A DNA stretch of 64,000 bases from Acanthochlamys bracteata (lineage: Eukaryota > Streptophyta > Magnoliopsida > Pandanales > Velloziaceae), in NCBI GenBank assembly GCA_019914995.1, contig CM034136.1, positions 3,859,270 through 3,923,269 of the forward strand. The letters are read 5' to 3'. The position numbers and the translations under genes were made by a program. This document shows positions 24,592 through 35,416 of the stretch, piece after piece. Position 1 is the stretch's first letter; each line of letters opens with the position of its first letter. The notes beneath the pieces are model-generated. The model did no database searches. It saw nothing but the letters and a program-made list of their open reading frames with translations, and was not told where the DNA came from.

Positions 24592-25974
24592 ATGGAAGAA
24601 AAAGTACGTAATATATCTTCTGCGTGCATCATAGAAGACAATTGAGTGAGTGCCTACACGTGAAAATAATGTGTTGAATGCATAGTTGGTTAGACTGTGT
24701 AGGCAGATTGGTCCTGCATCACAGTTATTTTATACGAGACAATGACGAGTCAGGAAAAAAAAAATTTCTTGTTCTTTCATCCTATCTTGGCGCTGCCTCT
24801 CTAAGTACGCAGCATGACAGTAAGGAGGGCCAATGGCAAAGCCAGTTGGCAACCACTGCAGCTGCAGTTAGAGAAGGTAGTGCAAAAAGAGAAATAATAG
24901 TGAATATTGATATTGTTATTGAAAGAATACTGAAAATGTAGCTCATATATGCTGGAAATGTAACTCTAAGCCTCTCTTCCTCTCTCTATTTCTTTTTTGG
25001 TGTTGCTGGAAGCGTTGCTAGAAATGTAACTCATGTACGTTAGAAATTGTAACACATTTTTATCAGCTTGATTGTAACACTACAAATATACTCCTTTCTT
25101 TACGCTGTGATCAGCTCCTCGTCTACGTGCGAGAAAAAGCTGCATGTAAAAAATTTACTGTGTAATGCAATGCACGCTCTTGTAATCTTCATAGTTTAAT
25201 TAATAAAATTAATTTTTTTTAATGATTTTTAAGTTACAATTAGTGTGGAACAGAAGCGATTATATTCAGTGCATGCAATCTTATTATTTTTTTTCACGCC
25301 TGCTGCTCTCATATGCTCCGTTCAACTCTGTTCTTCCGAACGTCACCCGTTAAACAAATAAAAAAAAAATCATAACAATCAAGAGAAAATAATAAAATAA
25401 AAAATCAAAACCATATCTCTCATCCTCCCCACATAGAGCTGCTCTATTCAACTCTCTTCTTCCAAACAGCATCCATTAAACAGATAACAAAAAAGTTCAT
25501 AACAATCAGAGAAAAAAATAAAATAAAATCAAAAATAAAAATCACATCTCTCCTCCTCCCAACAGCATCCATTAAGTATCAAAAAAAAATTATAACACCT
25601 CTTTAAAACATAATCTCGGCTTCCTAAAATTAATTATTCTTTCAATAATTTTTATATTATGATTAGTATTGGTAAGTATTTTTTACTATATTTCTTTCGC
25701 GCCTAATAGATATTTTACGCGCGTAGCAGGTAATCTCGCGCGCTTTTTATCTAAAGACTTAATAGATATTGTTCCATTAAAAGATAGAAGGCTCTTTTCA
25801 ATTAGAGACATTTTGGTTAGGATTCATCATAATTAAACTATAATTAAAGTTCCTCTATTCTCCTTTCTTAAACTTTGTTCTGTTCTTATTTGAAATGAGT
25901 TTACAAACATGATTGACTTGTTGTGTGGCCACTGCCTTCTATTATCAAATGAGATCAATTTATAATTTATCATT
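24592..25974. other. Intergenic stretch, no gene recognised
   Basis: It contains internal near-repeats such as gctagaaatgtaactcatgtacgttagaaattgtaac (24,950-25,080) and ttcaactctcttcttccaaac / ttcaactctgttcttccgaac (25,310-25,470). There is no supported coding exon or RNA gene. Confidence 0.4.
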
Positions 25975-27570
25975 GTACTTACCTATGCATATTTTCTTCA
26001 GCCAAGTTTTTGGTAAAAAATCAAAAGAATGGATTCTTGGAATGACAATTGGTATATTTATTTATTTATTGAGCTATATAGTTCATTTATGCAGATCATT
26101 ATTTGCAAGCGACTTTATAGTTATTACATTTTGAATCGATATTTTTTGCAAAAATAAATCTCTTAACAAATTTTTTTTTCTTTAGTGAGATGCAATGTGT
26201 GGATGAGAGAAGGTGCTTTTAAAAAGTGTTGGGATATATTTTTCTGTCATAAACATAATCATAGATTTGCAAAGAAAAAAAATGCCTAATAGTTTCTTAG
26301 AGAAACTATTATAGTTTAATGAATTTCTTATCTATAAAGAGCTCTTAATTTTTTTAATTTGATATTTCTGTTTTCGCCATAATTTTGACTTATGGATGAT
26401 GACATCAGAATCAAGGAGAAGCATGGTGAAAAAGAACTTGTTTTATATTATTTTTTTTTAAAAAGATGGGTGAGGCATTTGAAAGCATCGTTAGAGAAGA
26501 GTATACTAATTATTCTCAAGTTCCAATAGAAACAATATGAATGATCAATTAAAGGTCCAAACAGCTGCATTTTATAAAGATAATAAGCATCAATCCACAC
26601 GTGCTATAGTTCTAACTGCGTATTCCAAATCTATAGAAATTATTCTTTTGTAGTTGGAAAGGTTTGAAGTGTAAGTATGTATAATTCTCCAAATTGAGAA
26701 TATTTTTCCTACACACGAAGAAATAATAGTTTTAACTAGCAGCTTTTTTCATTGCAGTATGGAGAAAAGTATAAATCGAACCTCCTGAATGATGAAAACG
26801 ATAGTGGTGATGTATTGCTTACCACAATCAAAAAGCTCTATAGGATGGATAATCATAGGGTCCCACTGACATCCATATTTTTTATCATTGATATTAGTTG
26901 TGTTAAATTTCCAGAGCTATGTTCAATTTGGCGAAGTTGTAGCAAAAATTTGGATAATATGAAACACAAATTTGTTTGGTTGTCCAGTTCTGATACTCCT
27001 GCTATTGATTGGAGAATAGTGAAATAAGGGATTTGCCTTTTATTGCAAGAGCTATTTCATAGTTCACGCTTATATTCGATGTTGAAGCTTCTACAATACA
27101 ATGAAAGCAAGACAAAGTCTCATGCGTGAATTGCAACTTAAGATTGAACGGGTAAGGCAGAACAACTATGGAGAATGTTCTATTGCTACAAAAAGGTAAT
27201 CGTTTTCTGTCTTATCAATATCTTTCAAGTCTTTCAATAGCTAACTTCGTACTACATGCATGTGTATGAACTTGGAATTTAGGTCATGGCAAATCTTTAG
27301 ACGACATTAGTGTCTTGTTGAAGATACAGATGTGTTGCGCAGTGTTGGTTTAGCTATGCTTTTTTGTTTAGGTGCAACAGTTGACTTTGCTCAGAATGGA
27401 TCGAGAAGCTCTAAAGTTTGTGAGAGTGACTCGAAGAAACAACTCTACCTCAACATTAAAGCCTGAAAGCAGGAACCTCAAAAAAATCCATTTATGATAT
27501 CATTCTTATGAATTATGAGGTAACCTAATCTAAAATTTTTAATTTATTTTTAATATAATTTGTTTCACCA
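25975..27570 (+). pseudogene. Kinase pseudocopy 2 (3' half)
   Basis: Matches the minus-strand kinase from about 9,820 down to 8,230, including the end of intron 2, exon 3, intron 3 and exon 4. Exon 3 reads KKMGEAFESIVREEY and then meets TGA at 26538-26540 after a one-base deletion. A later part at 26,752-27,027 is still open and corresponds to copy 1 YREMHKSNLLNDGNNSGDVL. The receiver start (about 27,320-27,525) is frameshifted, and the phospho-acceptor codon is AAT (Asn, 27511-27513) where copy 1 has Asp. The exon carrying the H-box and the second receiver exon are not present. It is non-functional as a kinase or receiver. Confidence 0.88.
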
Positions 27571-28030
27571 GGTAGCTGTAGCAAATAAGTGCAACTTATT
27601 ATATTGGATCACTTGATTGTAGAGTAATTAGTTGTTTCTTGGGGATTATCTAATGTGATATGAAGGGATTGATTCATGTAGCAATGCTTGGGCACCATGT
27701 AGCTTTAAAATTGCAACACGGTCTTTAGGATCACTTATTTGTAAATTGTTCATTTTGCTTGGACACTAGTGTAAAAGTGTGACTTATTTGGAAAAATAAA
27801 GGACTTCATTCATGGAGCATTGCTTACACATCCAATTGCTGTAAATTTTGCAACTTTGCATCTCGAATCACTTGATCGTAGAGAACTCAGTTGTTTTTGG
27901 GGATTTTTAGTGTGCTGCAATGAATTGGTTCCTGCAACAATGCTTGCTCACCCATGTAGCTGTAAAACTTGCAACTTTGCTGTCTATCATCGCATGATTT
28001 TGTATATCTAGCTGTATTTTTGGTGATTAG
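27567..28030. repeat. Degenerate tandem repeat, about 130-bp unit, about 3.5 copies
   Basis: Units begin near 27,567, 27,698, 27,832 and 27,954 with variants of atgtagctgtaaaacttgca. They continue with gatcacttgattgtagag, agttgtttttggggattt and ggttcctgcaacaatgcttg. The copies are diverged. The array sits between kinase pseudocopy 2 and the first ASL exon, where the missing ASL exon 1 would be expected. Confidence 0.65.
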
Positions 28031-28593
28031 GTGGTTGACTAGGAAAGAAAGTGATGCTGCATGGTGTGCTAGCTTAAGAATATAATAAAATGTACCAGTG
28101 CCACTACTTAGTTTTTCGTATTTTGTGGTGATCAACGAAGTCGGTGTTCATTTTGGGTGTTATTGAGATTTTATTGTGTGACATTGGGAGTAATCTTTGA
28201 AGTTTGGTTACAAAAGCAGAATATTTTATTTGAAAGCTCACAGTTGCAATTTCTAAGCTACACTGGCTTTTTACAAAAGAGTTTTTGAAAGCAACAAAAA
28301 GTGCTTTATTTGCCAAAAGCACCTCCATAGATGAGGAATTTCAGTAGCTAGTTTTGAAAGCATCATAATTATCCTAATTAGAATTCATTGCTTCTGATTG
28401 TGGTATTCAGCATCCAGAGAACCACTTTTAAGCATTTTGAGAATTATCCCTTTGAATGCAATTTTTTCATATAGTTGCTGCTATCAATGAAAAATAAGAT
28501 ATCTAAGTTCCCTTCTACTTTGTTTTACTCTGTTTTATTATTATGATTTCATCTTATATGGTTTTAGTAACACTTGATATGGTATCAATGTAG

Positions 28594-31141
28594 GGCCTGA
28601 TTTCTGCCAGTGATAAAGATTGCATCTTGAGGGGCCTTGATGAAATAGAGAGAAAAATTGAATCTGGGGGATTTGTGTGGAGGATAGATAGGGAAGATGT
28701 GCATATGAATATTGAAGCAGCATTGACAGATTTGGTTGGTGAACCTGCTAAAAAGCTCCACACTGCCAGAAGCCGTAATGATCAAGTTCAAACAGACCTC
28801 CGTCTCTGGTGCCGAGATGCCATTAATGAAATTATTGATCGCATCAAGCTGCTCCAGGTATAGTTTAAGTTAAGCTTCACGTCAGTTTTTGCTTTCATCT
28901 ATGTAATTAAAACCATTACCACAAACATAATTTTTTTTGGAGATGTCTACTAATCTACCTCTATGCCTTGATCTTACATGGCTATCCTTCAATTCAATGA
29001 TGTCCTATTATGGGAATCATCCCAACAAATTGAAGGACTCTTTGTGTTCCTCTTACAGTGATTTCAACTGCTATGATGGAGGTTGATATTAAAAGTTGTT
29101 ACTTGTAAGATAGTCTAGAAGTATGTGTAAGAATATTGTCTTGATCAGATTCATTGTTCTTTCGACCGCTTTATTGCTCTTAGCCAACTTGATTTTGTTG
29201 TATAATGTATTTTAATTAATCTTTATGATTTTTAGGTAGCTTTGTACAACTTAGCTGTTAAGAATGAGAGGTTGATAGTGCCTGGATATACCCATCTGCA
29301 GAGAGCACAACCAATCTTGCTACCGCATCTTCTTTTGTCCTATGTTGAGCAGGTATAGTTGGCTTCTTGATCAAAGAGTTTCTTTTTTCTGATATTAGGT
29401 ACTGAGCCAGAGAATTCTCTAGTAGACAGCAGAGTTTGTGAGCGATGGTTTCCTAGCGTTGGTCCTTTAATACAAGTTGCATGGAAGGCTCATTGGGAAG
29501 ACATAATACATCATCAAGAATTTACATGGTTTTCTTAGAAGATCTTTTTAAGTATCTGCTGTGCATGTATGCATGTTAATTTTAAATTTAAAAGTTCTTA
29601 CTACAAAAGTGGGTTCTTCAGTAGCTAAATTAATGGATGAAGTTCAATTATATATGACTGGTTATATGTTCATGATCTAAGGCCATGTCTAAATGATATC
29701 TGGTCTGAACATCTTTTATGATCATATGGATGAGAATAGGAGCTGTACGTCACTTTTGTGAAAGTTACCTTTGTAATTTCTTTTTTCTTCATTTCACTAC
29801 ATGTCAGGAAGAGCATGTGCTACTTTAAGGTTATTAAGAACCACTTTAGTTGCATAGCCTTGCACATTTATATAATTTTTGTATCTCTACTAGCTTTTTT
29901 TTCTCAGCAATGTTAAGTTTCATTAATGGTATGTCGTAGCTTGAGCGGGATGCTGGGCGGTTGTCTGACTGTCAAAGACGGATGAACTTCTGCCCTCTTG
30001 GTGCTTGTGCTCTAGCTGGTACTGGCCTTCCTATTGACAGGTTCATGACTTCAGATGCCTTGGGGTTTACTGCACCTATGAGAAACAGGTGAGCTTTACA
30101 CTTTCCAGTAAAAATTTATGTTCATCAAATTGGCTTAGTGCAAGGAAAACTTATCTGTAATGTCTATCTTCTTAGTGGTTGACCTCTTCTTTCTTTTTCA
30201 TTGCTCTTTCTTTAGCAGATATTTTTTAGTTTTGGTATAGTTATCTAACCCGAGTCCTACTTTGGACAGCATTGATGCAGTATCTGATCGGGATTATGTC
30301 TTGGAACTCCTTTCAGCTAATGCTATAATTGCTATTCATCTTTCTCGGCTCGGGGAAGAATGGGTCCTTTGGGCATCCGAGGAGTTTGGGTTCCTGGTCC
30401 CAAGTGATTCAGTTTCCACTGGAAGTAGTATTATGCCTCAAAAGAAAAATCCAGACCCTATGGAGCTTGTTCGTGGAAAATCAGCTAGGGTTATTGGAAG
30501 CCTTGTGACCCTTCTGACATTGTGTAAAGGGCTCCCTCAAGCATATAATCGTGATTTACAAGTAAGCCAGCAGTTTTAACCATGAAATCTTTCAATTTAG
30601 TAACACCAATGGACCTGGCTTTTCTTTTGCAGGAAGATAAGGAGCCCCTCTTTGATAGTGTTAGAACCATCACAGGAATGCTTGAAGTGACAACTGAGTT
30701 TGCACAAAACATTACTTTTAATCATGAAAGAATTCAAAAGTCTCTCCCTACTGGTCATCTTGATGCCACTACTCTTGCAGATTATCTTGTGAAGAAGGTA
30801 TGTTTTATATTTCTACTCTCAAAATGTGGATTTGCAGGATAGACATTAAAATTTAACTTGAACTTATCCGGGTTAATATGAAACAGGGTGTACCATTTAG
30901 GACATCCCATGACATAGTGGGAAGATCAGTGGCCATGTGCGTCTCAAAGAATTGCCAACTCTCTGATCTTAGTCTTCAAGAACTAAGGAGTATAAACTCC
31001 AGTTTTGAGGATGATGTCTATAATTTTCTCGGCACTGAGAATTGTGTGAACAAGTTTTGTTCATATGGTTCAACAGGGCCGGAATGTGTTGCCGAGCAGC
31101 TCAAGTTCTGGGCATCAATGCTTAACCTGCATGGTGTGTGA
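28594..31141 (+). CDS. ASL: Argininosuccinate lyase, first exon missing, remaining frame open
   Basis: Six exons join in phase: 28594-28857, 29236-29352, 29940-30088, 30270-30561, 30633-30797 and 30887-31141 (TGA at 31139-31141). They give about 414 residues. ASL cleaves argininosuccinate to arginine and fumarate in the plastid as a homotetramer of the fumarase/aspartase superfamily. Family motifs are intact: [20 protein letters not shown] with its His, and [11 protein letters not shown] with the catalytic Ser. Plant ASL proteins have a transit peptide and roughly 50 more core residues containing KLWGGRF before GLISASDKD. Nothing like this occurs upstream: the first exon follows a tandem repeat and kinase pseudocopy 2. 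The clean frame suggests either recent 5' loss or constraint. It could be a young pseudogene, or use an unseen upstream exon. Confidence 0.8.
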
Positions 31142-31244
31142 AAATAAGACTAGAACATGATTTCAAAATTGAAATAGAGAACTGTCCTTTCAAAAAATGT
31201 GCCTAGTTATCCTACTTCGGACCCCATCAAAACATTGTGAAAGA
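31142..31244. other. ASL 3' flank up to the kinase pseudocopy
   Basis: The first about 25 bases (tgaaaataagactagaacatgattt) also occur, slightly changed, after the inverted ASL pseudogene, so the duplicated block ended just beyond the stop codon. Confidence 0.6.
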
Positions 31245-32872
31245 CTTTTGCTTAATCAATTAGAGGTCCGAATGGCTGCATTTTATAAAGATTATAAGCT
31301 CTAATGAACATATGCTAAGCTCCGGCGGGGGATTCAAATCTAGAGAAATTATACATTTATGGTTGAAAAGACTTGGAGTGAAAGTATGAATAGTTCTTCA
31401 AGCATAGAAATATTACTTCCTAGCATGAAAGGATAATAGCTAAGACTTCCACCCTGTCCAGTACAGGAAAAAGTATAAATGGAATCTCTTGAATGATGAA
31501 ACAATCGTGGTGATGTATTGCTTACCATAACTAAGAACTTCAATACGATGGTTGATTTGTAACTCACTGGCATCCATTTTGTTCATCATTGATATTAACT
31601 GAGTTTTAAAATCTCAGAGCTATTAGTTATGTTCAATTTTGAGAAGTTGTTGCAGAAAGAGTGCGTTGGGACCTTTTATTGCAAAAGCATGGTTCACACA
31701 TATATTCACTTTGAAACTTATGTAGGAGAACAGAAGAACATGAAATCCCAAGCGCGAATTGCAGCTTGAGATCGAACAAGCAGGGAACAAAAAATATGCA
31801 AAATGTTTTATTGCTACGAAAATCATTACGCCTAGAAACCCGTCTTATCAATTTCTATCATATTTTTTGAGTAGATAACTTCTTACTATATTTGCATGTG
31901 TAGAACTTGGAATTTAGATCGTTGCAGACCTTTGAATGTCTTACTTGTTGAACCATCTTTGCTCGGCTATGCTTTCTTATCTAGGTGAAACTGTTGAGTT
32001 TGCTGATAATGGATCAGAAGTCATAATGGATCGTGCTCAACAAATCGCGAAAGGAAGAACCTTAAAAAAAGAAGTTATCATTCTTATAGATTGCAAGGTA
32101 ATGTTGCGCTTTTTTTTCAACTTCTCTCATACTTCCGTGAGTCATGCTTTGAAAAACTATATAAGGCACCGTTTGATAGTGTGCTTATTAACTCTAATTC
32201 ATTTAAAATTTTATTTCATATTTTCTAATAAATTTTTTAATAATACTTTATAAAATTTATTTAAATATTTAAAAAATAAAAAAAGTACAGATTGTTTTTT
32301 GAAAAAATTTTAAAATATTTTTTGTTTAAAAAATATTTCATTTTATAAACACTTTCGAATATCCATACGACAAAGCACAAAGCTTAATGTTTTAAGGAAT
32401 TAATTTATTTTCATGTTAATTTCCTCGTTAATTCTAAATTTTTCATAAGGTGGTTGTGGGTAATAAAAAAAGGTTTTCAAAGGGTTGGGGTTTGCAATTG
32501 ATTCTCCTGCAGTTTGGTCTTTAGGCACCTTGAACTATAACGATAGTTGTGTTAATATTTTCATGTGCACTTATCGTTAGCATAACTCTTTTCTTTTTTT
32601 TCTGTGGAATGCAATTTTTCTAGCCGTATGAATGAGTTTTAATTTTCTATTTAATATTTAATATACTTTCTGATATAATACGTTTTGCATTGTGAGTATT
32701 TTCTATATATTGGATTGCCTCAAACCAAAATGTAATACCCTTTTTTCAAAACTAAATGTTAATAGATGTCAGCAATGAATGGTCATGAAGCTACAAAGCA
32801 AATACACGCCGAGGTGAAACATTATGATACACACAATGATATGCACATTCCAATTACTGCCCCAGATGAAAA
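31245..32872 (+). pseudogene. Kinase pseudocopy 3 (exon 3 end and receiver)
   Basis: It begins inside the equivalent of kinase exon 3 (atcaattagaggtccgaatggctgcattttataaag) only about 100 bases after the ASL stop codon. The exon 3 part is full of shifts and stops. The receiver start is at about 31,930-32,097 and keeps AMLSYLGETVEFADNGSE and the acceptor Asp (ILIDCK). The second receiver exon copy at 32,766-32,872 reads MSAMNGHEATKQIHAEVKHY and is cut off by a TIR element before the conserved Lys. It is more decayed than copy 2. Confidence 0.85.
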
Positions 32873-33078
32873 GCGCGTTTGGAATTGTTAAAAACATAAA
32901 ACTTTTAACAAAAAAGCTTTTAGAAATTATTTATGAATTCTTTATATATTGTATTTATAGTAATTTTTTGATGTATAATTTATTAATTTTTTTAAATTCC
33001 TAAATTAAAAAAAATTGTACATGATTTTTTGGAGTTTAAAAAGAGTTTTTTTGAAATTGAACACAATTCCAAACAATG
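32873..33078. mobile_element. Small TIR element interrupting kinase pseudocopy 3
   Basis: The ends carry GTTTGGAATTG (32877-32887) and its exact complement CAATTCCAAAC (33064-33074). The interior is AT-rich and non-coding. AAAAGC flanks both sides and may be part of the target duplication. The right flank does not resume receiver coding sequence that I can recognise. Confidence 0.65.
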
Positions 33079-34493
33079 CAAAAGCAAGGAAGGTCATTTT
33101 CTAACAAATAGCCTCTGCAAATAAAATATTTGAAATTTTTGTGAAAAATATTTTTCTAAAAAAAAGTAGATATTTTTATATTATTTTAAAAAATAAGCTT
33201 TAATTGCTATTTTTCAAACAAAGCAAAAGCACAAAAAAAACCATTCACCAGTCCACTTATAAACCGGCGAAGTAACACAATTAAGATTCAAATTAATCAA
33301 CGAAGAAATCAAACTTACTAGTAAATGAAGATATTGCATTTGCATACTTGAAGATCTGTGTCTTTAAGGATCCACTCTAAATGCCTCCAAAACCTTAACG
33401 ACGACAACAACAAGAACAAAGAAGAATAATCTCTTTGTTTCTAATTGGAAACTACAAATTTCAAATATTTTGACGTTAAATTCATTAAACAAAATAAAAG
33501 ATTCAAAATTTAAATTGAGATCAACATAAAGATTGCTCACTTGCGGCCTAATCTAGCATAAGAGTTTTCCATTCTTGTGAACACGAGGAGAACTAGAGTG
33601 AAAAAAAGAATCAGAGAGCAAGTTTTTGGTGATAGGGTTAACTATAGAGATGAAGGAGCGCAAGAATGAAATGAATCAATGACAATAATCAATTACAAGC
33701 ATGCGTGCGAAGTCATTGTCTTACTTTCTCTATGTTTCTATAATTGGAAAGAAAATAGAAAGAGTAAGTCGATAAATCGGCAAATATACTCATATAAAGC
33801 AACTATAAGCAAGTGGTGAAAACTCCATGTCGGCCGAAACTCAAACAGTGAGATAAACTCACGGATTTCGATAACAGAAAATTGAAATGAGCCATACGTT
33901 GAGCAACGATGTAGATCGAAATCGCAGGCAGAGCAGCAGTGCAGGGGCGATGATTGGAGGCAAAGCAGAATAGTAGAGGCAATAAAATTGCTAGCATTGC
34001 AGCTGAGCAGAAGGACAGAACGATTAATTGTAAGGAAAGAGTGGAGTAGAGTGATGATATCGACGAGCTAGAGCGGATAACGGAGCTAGAGTGAGAAAAT
34101 TTATACGAAAAAGAGGTAGACTCGTAAATGGAGAGTCGACCAAAAGCCTACCTCGAGTTTTTAATTACTTTTTTATAATTCAGTCTAACCTGTTTAACCC
34201 GACGGACGGTTTAACTGATCAAATCGAAAACCGTCTAAATTAAATTAGGACAAGATGGTTATATGTAAGTAATTTATATGCAAATTCCAACTAATTTAGA
34301 CTTCGGATCGATCGTTTTCTGATCGATGTGGACAGTCCAGTCCAAATCTGACAATACTGCTTTATTGTTTATTTGAGAGATTATTCAACATTAAACTTTT
34401 TTAATGAAAAAAGTTTTATAATTATTTATAAATTTTTTAAAAAACTTTTTTATTTTAAAATTAAAAATATAATATATATATATATATATATAT
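33079..34493. other. Intergenic stretch between kinase pseudocopy 3 and PP4R3
   Basis: I find no exon matching the three duplicated genes. Between about 33,550 and 34,100 the composition is richer in G and A on this strand, like a transcribed leader on the minus strand, but I cannot assign a gene. A (TA)n run occupies 34473-34493. Confidence 0.35.
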
Positions 34494-34914
34494 GGGGGAT
34501 AGAATGTATGCACTCTCTACACTCCATGCGCACTCCTTAGCTATTTTTGGCTAAGAAGATCTCTAAACCTAATTTTCACCATTAGATATAAAAAATTATG
34601 AGTTTAGAATATGCTCATAAAAGTTTAACTCAATCGTACCGTGATTCGACCTCCATCCGGCATTTTGATTAAGATAATATAAAAAAAAAATATATACATT
34701 TTGTCAATTTTTATTATTTATGTCAGTTTGATCAAGAGGTCCGATGGAAATCGAATCGAAGTCCGACTGGACTGAAATTTTATCAGTATATATTTAATTC
34801 ATAGTCCTTCATATCTAACGGTGACGATTAGATTTGGAGTTCTCTCTAACCAAATATTATTAGGGAGTGCGTGTGGAGTGTATGGAAGATAGGGAGTGTA
34901 TGCATCCTATCCTT
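34494..34914. mobile_element. MITE inserted in a (TA)n tract
   Basis: The left end reads GGATAGAATGTATGCACTC. The right end, read inwards, reads GGATAGGATGCATACACTC, and both continue with subterminal motifs such as gcactccttag / gcactccctaat. (TA)n runs flank both sides (34473-34493 and 34916-34939), so the element sits in, or carries, a TA microsatellite. It has no coding capacity. Confidence 0.78.
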
Positions 34915-35159
34915 CTATATATATATATATATATATATAATAATTTAATTGATACATAATTTATCTATACTTCTATATTAAAACTTTTTTTAAATACTGT
35001 ACAATATTTAAAATAAATAATGCCAAATGAGACGATAACCAAAGAATAAAACTGAAGAACTTTATTATTGCTAGGTTATTCTCGTAATTTGGTTCTTCTT
35101 TATGCCCAATCTCTTTCTCCATATATATTAATATCTCGTAAGTTTTTACTTTAAGGGCG

Positions 35160-35416
35160 GGGAAGGAAAGAGAGAAGAAAAAACAGCGAAGCGAGAGAGA
35201 GAGAGAGAGACAGAGAGAACGCGCGCGATAGAGAGAGTTTTTGTTAGTCTGTCGATTTTGTTGGTTTTTGTTTATGTAATTCGCGTTCTATGTTCTCGAT
35301 CGATCTCTGCTTCGGGTAATTATTGTTTGTTCGGTCGATTCCGAAGCTCGTAGTCTTTGGAAACTGCTTTATTTCGGCGCGAAATCGTTGGCTTCCGGTC
35401 TCGGATTCTCTCGGCG
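35160..35416 (+). promoter_or_regulatory. PP4R3 5' leader region with (GA)n
   Basis: A (GA)n tract at 35193-35210 is followed by a GC-richer leader up to the ATG at 35417. The part from acgcgcgcgatagagagag onward is duplicated in fragment B (14,905 onward), while the (GA)n tract is shorter there. GA-rich 5' leaders are common in plant housekeeping genes. No TATA box can be assigned with certainty. Confidence 0.5.

Noticed and set aside
24456-24641. Minus-strand frame encoding an Asn/Gln/Tyr-rich repeat protein
   Set aside because: It is a direct translation of the 21-bp tandem repeat, a multiple of three, with no start context or flanking domain.
27820-28328. Open frames on both strands between kinase pseudocopy 2 and ASL
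   Set aside because: They lie in or beside the 130-bp tandem repeat, and none resembles the missing ASL first exon.
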